From Thermothelomyces thermophilus ATCC 42464 (taxonomy: Eukaryota; Ascomycota; Sordariomycetes; Sordariales; Chaetomiaceae), in contig NC_016472.1 in NCBI RefSeq assembly GCF_000226095.1, positions 10,540,001 to 10,604,000 on the forward strand: 64,000 bases of DNA. The letters are read 5' to 3'. Shown in pieces: positions 48,359 through 57,704 of the stretch. How positions within the stretch are numbered: position 1 is the stretch's first letter; every line of letters begins with the position of its first letter. The translations under genes and the position numbers were made by a program. The notes below the pieces were generated by a model. It made no database searches and was not told the origin of the DNA. It saw nothing but the letters and a program-made list of their open reading frames with translations.

Positions 48359-48416
<58 letters not shown>
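48353..48416. repeat. CA/GA compound microsatellite
   Basis: (CA)12 at 48353-48376 is followed directly by (GA)20 at 48377-48416. Confidence 0.95.
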
Positions 48417-48421
<5 letters not shown>

Positions 48422-48848
48422 GCCAGCCTTTGGACATATTGATGAACAGTGGCAGAGCCGAGTACGGGCAGACAAAGCGAAGCAGAAATGAGGGTTGCAA
48501 ATGCGACGTCTACTTCTGATATATATCCCCGCCAACATTCCGGAATTCTGAACCGCGCGTCCCATCAATCCGGCAACAGAAGAAACCAGAGCCAGCAAGG
48601 TTGTGCACTCGAGATGCAGCTAGGCTCACGTTCGGGCAAGCCGTCTCCGGATGGTGGTGCTACGTGTGACGGTTGGGTGGGATCAGTTGTGCTTCCCTTG
48701 CCCTTTAACTTCCAGAACCGAGATGTCCTGGGTTAACATTGGAAACGAGGCCATCACAAAAGAAACGGTCGCAAGCTCTTCGCGGCGCGTGAACCTTGCT
48801 GCTGCGTTGAAACCAATGGCACCAGCGGTTCACCGTCACAAAAGCGCG

Positions 48849-48866
48849 CCCCCCCCCCCCCCCCCC
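48849..48866. repeat. Poly-C run
   Basis: Eighteen consecutive C residues in intergenic DNA. Confidence 0.95.
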
Positions 48867-50048
48867 GGTGAGAGAGACAGCGGAATCTGGTTAGCACTGA
48901 AACGGGAGGGTTGGCGTCGAGGTCAAATCACCCAGCAACACAATTGCTGGTTGCGCTAACCACAGGAGAAAACCGAAGCTGTCTAACTAGTGGTCGCAGG
49001 TTAAAATCCCAGACTTTGAGGATGATGTTAACTAGTCTGGCTTGTAGATCATGCTCGTGCGTCGTGACCCTTGTTGAGCTTGAGGATGGCCCTTGTTCTG
49101 GGGTTTGTGCTCGACCTCCTCCAGGCTTTTTTAGTGAAGATCGTCGACGGGAGAGATTGTACGCCTGGGGAAGGTTAAGGGGCAAGGGGGGTGAACCTGG
49201 CGCTCGATATGGACATGGGTGAACATGTCTTGCATCGAACGACCAGCGCGACATGGCGATTTGGCCGCAGATCGTTTGCTGAGTTCTGAGCTTTCCGAGG
49301 CATCTGCCCCTCCTGGCGTATGCGTCGCGCTTGCTTCTCAGGCGAATGTGGGCACGTGGATCGGGGTGGATCGCCCGATTTGAGAGAATTGGGGCTCTTC
49401 CCTAACCAAAGTTTAGGCAAGTGCAACCGGGTTGGCACCACAGTCCGAGTCAACTACTTCGCGAAGTACTCCGTACACACGCTCGAATCACGCTGCCTAC
49501 CTTGGTCAGTTCGGCGCTGGCATGGGAAAGTTGCAGTGTAGTATCTATGGAGTCATGTTGCACCTTATTGAGTTTCTCACATTGCTAAGCCCTTTAGGCT
49601 AGGGTGCCGTGTCTGTTATCCAGGTGACAACCTACCCTGCGCAGTGTCCTCGGGGAGACGCGGACTACGGAGAAACAGCAACTTTAACCATCCTTTGTTG
49701 TAAATCAGCATCTAATAATGAAGAGAAAGCATCTAAATGTGGCCACCTGACCATCGACCCTCCGCAGGGCCCCAGCTGTGCGCGGGATTGCTGAGAAATC
49801 TGGGGATCATGTTTCCGTCCCCCCTTGCGTGTATTGAGCGATCGCTGGGCGATTTCCGACATGGGTTGACGAAATTGCTGGCGATCATATGGGCTTTGCT
49901 GGTCTACACCAACTCCACTCGCGGAGTAGTGTATAGGGCACGCAGCAGTTAATAAAAGCAGTGTTAGCGTAGACGATTTTCGCTCCCCTCCACGGAATGC
50001 AACACTGGTGCAACCTGGGCGGCCACGCTGCAATGAGACACGGTGATC

Positions 50049-50113
50049 GCTGTTTCTGCACGTACTGTAAGGAGCTGCTGTTTCTGCACGTATTGTAAGG
50101 AGCCGCTGTTTCT
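50049..50113. repeat. 28-bp tandem repeat, 2.3 copies
   Basis: Copies at 50049-50076 and 50077-50104 begin GCTGTTTCTGCACGTA and differ at two positions, both C/T; a nine-base partial copy follows. Confidence 0.9.
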
Positions 50114-51195
50114 TATCAGGCAACCGCTTGCTGAATCCGAACCAGTTGCCACTCTCGTTTCGAGCTGCAGCAGTTCGGGTTCATGCAAAAGCCAGATTTT
50201 TTGGGGCGCAGATCCATCGCCGCGTGGGAACCCTCCATGACACAGATGGCTTGCAGGGAGTGTGGCTGACCCCTGCAGATTCGCATCATGGATGCTGAAC
50301 CAGATGAACCAGTCCCCATCAGGACCCATTCTCGAGTGCTTCGCCCGAAGGGACCCAGGGGCTCGGTCCAATCAGTGAGCGAGTCCGTCCCGAATATCAA
50401 TGCAGCAGTGGCGAATGCCTAATCGGTAAGGTGCTGGCAGAATTTCCAGCTCTGAGCTCGCATTGGCCACCTCTCCTTTTGGCAGCATTCCAACACCCGA
50501 ACCCAGCTCTTGTCGTTCTTGTCTTCTCGCGCAATATGGATCGAGGTCCTTTTGCGGAGAATGGCCCGCTCAGCCCATTCGTGTTCCAGTCCTGGCTCAA
50601 CGGACTCCAGTGCACTATCCCGGCAGATTGCGCTTGTCGTGAGCATTCTGGGTGGGTGGGATTCCTCCCTAACCTGCAGGGGGGATCTGATTGCCGATGC
50701 CAGGGTGTGCCCTGATGCACGTGTGCGGTCGAGAGAGGTGCCAATGCCCACGTTTTTTGCCGTGGAGAACCATCGATCCTGCCACGCAGTTCACCATAAG
50801 ACGCGGTCGGCCACCCATCGTAGTGTACACTACGTAGCGCAAGCAGGCAGTCCCTTGTATTGGGGAAATGGGCAGCCCGCTGGGTCAAACCTGGGGAACC
50901 CTTTATTCTTTTTTTTTTTTTTTCTTTGCTCGCTTGCACGACTACGCTGTCGCGTCCCGGAAGTGGCGGGCTATTAATGCGAAACCCCGAACTTCCCACC
51001 GCCATTTAGGATACGATTGATTGACTCCCGGAAAACAATCTGGCGCGTTTGTAAAGGTCGCTTTCTTCGACGATTCTCACTCTTGCACCAATGCTACAAC
51101 GACGGTGACCCGAACCCCGAAAGGACACATAAAGCCCGACACACACGAGCCACACAGTCGAGCCCGAGAGGTTGGAACCTGCGGCACAGCCTGCA

Positions 51196-53838
51196 ATGGG
51201 GCACACTTCGAAATTCGTGTTCCCCTTGCCCGGCCGCAGATCGAAGCCGGCGCCGCCGCCTATGGTGTCAGCCCCCTTGACGACGAAAGCGCAGAAGATC
51301 CTGGGGGCGGCAGACCTCAATCTCGACGTACGCGCGATTCCGGGGTGGGAGACACAGTCCAATTCGGGCATCAGCATTGCGGTAACAGAGTCCACAGCCG
51401 CCGCTGGAGAACACGGTAATGGCGCGGTGCACAAAGAGGGCGGTGGCGGCCCAAAGGCATCGCGGGATAGGCGATGGGAGCAGGAGTCCGATATCATACC
51501 CTCCGCGCTGAACAGCCACCAGGAGCTCCTGGGCTCGATGGTTTCCGACGACGCCACCGAGGCATCGAGTCTCCGGCGGCGACAGTCGAGCTCGACCATC
51601 ACGTCCTACTATGACAAGTCAAAGCTCCCGCTCTCAATATCGCAACAGACCTCCAATTCTGCTATGGCAAAGGGTCTCCCCCCTAAAGCGATGGCGCTAT
51701 TGGACATGGACGGCGAGTTCGCGGAGCCGAAGAAGGCGCGCAAGAAACCCTCGAAGCTTGACCTCTCCGCTCTACTGCAGAGAAGCAGGTCTCCCAGGCA
51801 TCTCCACCCGGACGGCAACACCGGTTTGGTGCTCGACGCCGACCTGTTGACCAAATCTCCGTCAGCCATTTCCGCCTCGACAGCAGCACCGACGCCGCCG
51901 CTGCCGGTAGGGCAACAAGCCGACGGGGTCATCAGGAAGAGACTCACGAGAGAGTCGCTGCGAAGCAACTCGGCGCACCAGACGTCGCCATATGACTCGG
52001 TCAGCCGTCCCGAGCAACACACCAAGGCCAGCATCGAGCTGCACAACCTGTACGACCACTACGAACAGAGGACCTTTGCGGACGCCTTCGACCAGAACTT
52101 GGACAGTTGCGACTATCGCATCGAACCACCACCAGCCGGGCCATCTCCGGCTTTTACCACGTCTACCACAGGGCAGTCGGGCAAGGCGTTCCTCTCTCCA
52201 TTCCCGACAACGGCGCTGCGACCTGCGCAGACGGCATCGAAGCCGTCTCCAGTGACAGCCGCCGATCTGAAGCTGGCCGGTGTCGGGGCTCCCTCGAGCC
52301 CGGTACCCGCTGATTGCGCAAGTGTCTCGAGCCGGCATACCAGGACTTCCAAAGCGTCCAAGCGGACAGATCGCAGTCTCCAAGAGATCGACCTGCTGCA
52401 GAACAGTGTTCTGGCACTGTCGTCCGACTCGGAGGACGACTACGAGCTGTCATCCAAGGGATCACTCACGGTCCCTCCATTGAGCGACGGGCAAGCCAGC
52501 CCGACAAGCCCGCGGTCGTCGCTGTCACAGGTCAGCGCAGGAGCTTACGACGGCAGTCGGGGAAAGGCAGTGAAGCGTACCAGCTTTGCGCCCAGTCCCC
52601 AATTCCTCCCCGGTGGCCATGGTCCCACGGCAGCCAAGGGACCCGAAATCAACCCGCGGACGAGTTCCCTGAATTCCAGGACTTCTTCATCCGCGTCGAG
52701 CCATGGCTTAGTTCGCGAAACGTCGCGGCTGTCCATCGGCACGACTTCGACCGACCGCACACTCTCCAATGCTCGCAATCCGCCTGTCGAATCGGCTGCC
52801 GCGGCCAAGAAGGAGCCCAAGAAGATGCGGAGCGAGTCTCAGTTTGACTTCCCGGCCCCGCCCAGTAACCGGGGCTCGCGTTCGGCGTCCGTATCCCGCA
52901 TATCGGACCTGTCATACCCCGCGTCGCTGAGCAGCGACGATTTTCACCTGCAAAGCCATCGGCTTCCCGTGGCGACAGACAACGGATCCATCCGCAGCGG
53001 CACGAGCCTAGGCAGCACAACCAACACCGGACGCCGGGGCAGCGCAGCCAGCAGCATTCACGATGGCAACAGCGGGCGTTTCATGGCGGTCACGAGGCAG
53101 GAGGAGATGCTCTTGGCTGCGCTGCGGATGAAGCGCGCCAGGATGCGGGAGGATATCATCGCCGAGTTTGAGGGTGACATGGAACGGGACGAGCACCACG
53201 AGCTGAGGCGGGAGATGACCAACGACAGCATCGGTACGAGCGGCAGCATGACGAGGCAGTCCTCCCGGAGCACGATGCGGCAGGAGATGGGAGCGTTGAG
53301 TGCGCGCCCACGGCGTCCTTCCGAGGCGGAACCCAGGAGGGAGCACCTGACGAGTGGAGATCTGCTAGGGGTGGTAATCCCCCAGTCACCCCTCGACCCG
53401 ACCATCCGCACCCCGGTCTTGGAGATCGGCGAGTTTATTCCATCCGAGGAGAGCCGCAGCACGCAGAGCTCTGGTGCGTTAGAGAGGAAAGACAGCCGGG
53501 CCAGCTCGGTCAACAGCCAGCGATCCGGTTCGTCGAAGAGACGATCGTCGCTCGGTTCCATGACGGCGCCAGCATCGCGGAGGTCGCAGCGGGGAGACGG
53601 GAGCTCTTCACGTCAGAACTCGCGCCAAGTCAGCCCCAACGGCCACAAAGACCTGCCCCACCGGATCCCGGAGGATCCAGCTGAGGATGACGATGACGAT
53701 GACGATGTCGGAATTCCGCGGCCTGACTCGCCCATCTCGCCATCCGATTTCCCGGTGCCGGTGTCGATCAGAAACAACCAGCAAGTGCGGCTGAGTGCGG
53801 TAGGATTCTACAAGCCCAGTTCCGATAGCGGATGGTGA
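51196..53838 (+). CDS. Large Ser-rich, mostly disordered hypothetical protein
   Basis: A single exon of 880 aa from ATG 51196; the frame stays open 24 nt upstream but without an ATG. I do not recognise a named family. Most of the protein is Ser/Arg/Pro-rich and probably disordered, with many short basic-Ser patches that could be kinase sites (RRQSSS, KRRSSL, TRQSSR). Two stretches look ordered: LHNLYDHYEQRTFADAFDQN (about residues 280-300) and a charged helix around residues 630-665 (RQEEMLLAALRMKRARMRED). An acidic run AEDDDDDDDVG lies near the C-terminus, which ends in a hydrophobic-aromatic patch. No signal peptide or membrane segment. A regulatory or scaffold role is possible but not shown. 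Confidence 0.75.
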   Translation: MGHTSKFVFPLPGRRSKPAPPPMVSAPLTTKAQKILGAADLNLDVRAIPGWETQSNSGISIAVTESTAAAGEHGNGAVHKEGGGGPKASRDRRWEQESDIIPSALNSHQELLGSMVSDDATEASSLRRRQSSSTITSYYDKSKLPLSISQQTSNSAMAKGLPPKAMALLDMDGEFAEPKKARKKPSKLDLSALLQRSRSPRHLHPDGNTGLVLDADLLTKSPSAISASTAAPTPPLPVGQQADGVIRKRLTRESLRSNSAHQTSPYDSVSRPEQHTKASIELHNLYDHYEQRTFADAFDQNLDSCDYRIEPPPAGPSPAFTTSTTGQSGKAFLSPFPTTALRPAQTASKPSPVTAADLKLAGVGAPSSPVPADCASVSSRHTRTSKASKRTDRSLQEIDLLQNSVLALSSDSEDDYELSSKGSLTVPPLSDGQASPTSPRSSLSQVSAGAYDGSRGKAVKRTSFAPSPQFLPGGHGPTAAKGPEINPRTSSLNSRTSSSASSHGLVRETSRLSIGTTSTDRTLSNARNPPVESAAAAKKEPKKMRSESQFDFPAPPSNRGSRSASVSRISDLSYPASLSSDDFHLQSHRLPVATDNGSIRSGTSLGSTTNTGRRGSAASSIHDGNSGRFMAVTRQEEMLLAALRMKRARMREDIIAEFEGDMERDEHHELRREMTNDSIGTSGSMTRQSSRSTMRQEMGALSARPRRPSEAEPRREHLTSGDLLGVVIPQSPLDPTIRTPVLEIGEFIPSEESRSTQSSGALERKDSRASSVNSQRSGSSKRRSSLGSMTAPASRRSQRGDGSSSRQNSRQVSPNGHKDLPHRIPEDPAEDDDDDDDVGIPRPDSPISPSDFPVPVSIRNNQQVRLSAVGFYKPSSDSGW

Positions 53839-56800
53839 AATCTCGCTGGAATGGGCGAAATAATCACGAGCGACAGACGTCGCATTTCCTTTTTGGTTTT
53901 GTCATCAACAAGCAGCTCGGCGCACCAAAATTGGGTGCCGGCTCTACAATGTACTAGGATTTTTTCATCTGTCCTTATCAGCACGGGAGATGGAGAGCGG
54001 CGAAGAGTGGGAGGCAGCTTTGTGAATGCGGGATAGGGGCATGATTTAATGACTGGAGAGGGCCCAGAACACATAATACACTCGCTTCATTCTTTGGTGG
54101 CCCGGAGGCAGGCCCGCCGGGGAGCTAGTTTGGAAGATAGCCATCTCTTATACCCTTGTAATCGGCCAACCGATGATGGCATGCGCGAGCATGCACGAAA
54201 TAATTATACTCTAATCAACTTCTCCTCTAATCACCTTTCGTCTCGCTATAGATCTGCAATCGGGTTCCCTGTGGTGCGTCGGGATGTGTCTGGCTCTATT
54301 TCCAAGTGATCAGCACTCTCATCCCTTCGCAAAAACACAGTCGTCCCACTGAATATAGAGAGAGATCTGTCTTCCTAAGGGCTAATTAGTGAAAAGGACC
54401 AAGAAAATACGAAGAAAACACCAAGACGTTCGGCACCGTCCCAACAATGTCCTCTTGGTGACCAGCTCGCGTGATAGGGCAGTGGAATCCCGCCAGCCCG
54501 TCCCGGCCCTAACGGCGACGCCGATAACGCCCATCCTCTCGACGCGACTCTGCCTCTTCCCATACCCGCGGGACCCCTCCTCACAGCGACAACCATGCCA
54601 ACTATTGGGACGTGATCGTGCTTGCGTCACAACAGCAGAGCATTGTCCCTTCGCCAAAAGCCCCACGTCGAGCGGCATCAATAACCACCACGTCCCGGCC
54701 TGCTGTTGCGTCAGAGGGAGCTGCTCGTCCTCGTCCTCGTCCTCCTCCGTCCCCACGTCGAGGGCCAGTTAGAGAAAGGTGTGTTCAAAAGAAGACAATA
54801 TTCAAAACAAGACAATGAATGGCACTCCCCGAATCCCTTGGCTCCGGCGGGGAACTCGGTCGGAAAACTCAAACAATGGGAACTATCAAAAAGAAGGCTC
54901 TGTAGTGGTAGTTTCGAAGGTTTAACGAAGTTGCCTACTAGGCTACTTAATAAAGGAAGAAATGAATGCTATATATAGACAAGGGAAACGGCCAGTGCGT
55001 TTAGCGAGCATTGCTCGTTGTGATGGGTTGCTCGTAGATCATTAGAGAGAAGCGTGTACGGCTCCGACACCCGGTCTTGGAGAGCTTTCGGTTTCAGGGA
55101 GTGTAGGAGAGAGGACGGATCTCTCCGCCGGTCAGGAACTTGCCACTCAGGGGGGCCTCTCGTGAAAAACACACACGCGCACAACCCAATGTGGTGATAC
55201 TCTCGAGTTGGAAAGCTTGCCCAGTTGAGGGTAGAGTCTTCCACTGCTTGACGAGGGGAAGCAGCACCATATTAGAGGTGTTCTCTAATTACCTTAGAGT
55301 ACCTTGGGCAGTGAAGGCATGCATGCCGTTGAAGGTTTGGCCTTTGGTTCCATGTCTGCCACGCGCTTTCTTTTTCGCCCGATGCTGCAAACTAGATGCG
55401 TGTCTCAAGCCTGTCTCGCGGACGTGTTGGGGATATTCGATTCATCGGCGTACGTAGGTGCTCGGTGCATCACCGAAGTTACCGCTGGCCTAATCAATCA
55501 ATATATAAATGACCATAACTCAACGGCCTCAAGCGTCACAAGGCGTAGACTCTTTCTCTGTGATTTGAGTAGTTTGGATAGCAACGTGACGAATATGACA
55601 GTTGAGTCCGTCGTCGTGACCAATAGCTTTCTCGCTTGCGGCTACGGCTTCCCAGGCACGGTGCTCCGTTGTTTTCGTCCCCTCCCAACACCCAACAACC
55701 GCCGCCCAATATGCTGCTGACAGTATTCGGTCACGGATGCAGACACCATTGGTGGTTGAGCGTGGCGTAACCACCTACCCGCATGAAATCGCCTACCAGG
55801 GCAGGACATACCTTGCCTCGTGGAATGCTCGTACAATTGTAAGGTACCTTAGTCGACTTGGGGGGGGGGGGGAGGACGCTCCAGCTCGCTTCCGGAGAGA
55901 GGGCGTCGAGCCTGCATACGGCAATGAAGGCGCGCTGATTGTTCTAATTATGGGTGAAATGAAACGTGGATCATGGTTTGAACGGTCACCATTGCTGTCG
56001 GCTTCCGGCTTCCGACTCGCCTTTTGGTAGGCACTATTTAGAGGTTCCCGATATGGTGTCCGTGATCCCAGTCCAGTCATTGGAAGGGCCCTATGATGTC
56101 GGCCCAGTGCAGCCAGCAGAGAATACCGCACCGATATGGTTGGATATCCTAGCTCTTGGTTTGTGTTGTCATCTTGCCCCGTCAGCCACTTCACCTATCT
56201 CATGTTCCGCCATAATCGAGATTGTTATCTGACTTGAAGCGCGTGTAATGAAAGTAAGCCTATGACGAAAGTGGTAAGATGTGATTTTTGTTATGAATGC
56301 ATCTTTGTTGACCAGCTGTTGGGGCGAAACGACATTGATAGAGGTACCTAGGTACTTTCATGCGAACATCTCTCACAACACTCAACCATATATTAAATCA
56401 CCAAGATAGTACATCTATAGGAGGACTACATACCCAAAAAGATGAACCCAATCATAATTAATAGTTTGTAACATTGACCAGGCCTCGCTTAGGTCCGACC
56501 CATGGTGTATGTGGCGACGGGAGCTGCCGTTGCCCGATGTAGCTTGCTCTTGTCATGTGTCAGTTTTCGGGATTCTTGTGCCGGTGCGAATTGATAGAGC
56601 TTCTTCCCTCAACCGTGCAAAACTCTCTTTTTGATCGCCAAGCTGCAGTGGAAGCCCTATCTTCAATATGGTGTAGTCAGAACAGAGATTCATGTATTAT
56701 GTATGTATGTACATACCTACATAGTTACAGTACACAGTAGTGTACTCACAAGCTTCCTGGTTGGGTTGCCGTCAAGCATTTGGGCGCCTCTGGCGCGCGC

Positions 56801-57704
56801 GCGGGCCGCTGCGGACACTAAGTTTAGTTATGTATGTAAGTCCTGCGCTCGGACTGAGGCTAGGGTGCCTCAACAACTCGCTTGGTATCACAGAGGGCGC
56901 AAGTAACATTCGCGCAAGTTTGGCGGGGGATGGTTTCTTGGCGGGCAATTCAAAATCAGGAGCATTCACTATGAAATGTTATCCCGTGTGCCTATTGTGG
57001 AAAAGACAAAGCAACATGTTGTTCGTTGCTTTTCTGTTGCCGGAACTTTGCGAGCAATCCGGCAGTGAGCAGACTATGTTATGTACGAGTACATACAGTA
57101 CGGACTACATACTCCGTACATAGCTAGCCGTTGCTTGAGTATTTAAATGCCTTGGCAGAGCGGCGAGCGCATCCGTGCTGCCGTGGTGGAGTCTTCTTCC
57201 CAAGCCGGCCATTCTCGTGTCGTTGCTTATTCAGGGGGAGGGAGGCTCGGCCAACACAAATTTCGAATTTCCGTTTCTACCCCAGTAGGAATAATTGCGG
57301 CTAACCGACGGAGAAGCTCCTGCAGCTCTGGCAAACTGCCACCCTCCCTTGTCCCTGGTCGGCCAATTAACCTCTGTCCGGTGCCTGGGGAACAGCCGGA
57401 TCTCAGAGCCGAGACCAACACCGCGGGTCGTTGCCCTGCAGGGGCCGTGTGATTGCTGCACTGGAAATGGCAAGGTCGTATCCAGGCATTGTTTGTGGAG
57501 GAACCGGGCAAGGAAGACAGCGATTGTGACTCGGAAGGAATGGAGTTGGACGTTTCTTTTTATACCAGCTGATGGCGCCGATCCCTCTGGGGGCCCTCGT
57601 CCAGCCTCGACTGCCTCGACTGCCTCGACCGGTCCACGATGCGACCGTAATTCGCCGCATCGCAGTCACTCTCTTGCAAAAACACCCGCAGCATCAGCGT
57701 CACG
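53839..57704. other. Long intergenic region, no gene supported
   Basis: About 3.9 kb of mixed composition. It contains a 13-G run (55860-55872), GTAC/TACATAC-rich words at 56,698-56,750 and a TACTCCGTA word at 57110-57118. None of the short open frames shows a motif or a consistent splice pattern. The last few hundred bases precede the GH55 gene and include three short CTGCCTCGA-type repeats near 57,608-57,630. Confidence 0.5.

Larger units (their letters stand above)
47843..51195. other. Long intergenic region, no gene supported
   Basis: About 3.3 kb. It contains a CA/GA microsatellite (48353-48416), an 18-C run (48849-48866), a TACTCCGTA word (49467-49475), a 28-bp tandem duplication (50049-50113) and a 15-T run (about 50909-50923). 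Open frames are short, overlap on both strands and show no motif. The last few hundred bases are the upstream region of the Ser-rich protein gene. Confidence 0.5.

Noticed and set aside
48890-49020. tRNA-like words (GGTTAGCACTGAAA and GGTTAAAATCCCAGAC)
   Set aside because: No full cloverleaf with acceptor and anticodon stems could be built; the spacing between the box-like words does not fit a tRNA or tRNA-derived SINE clearly.
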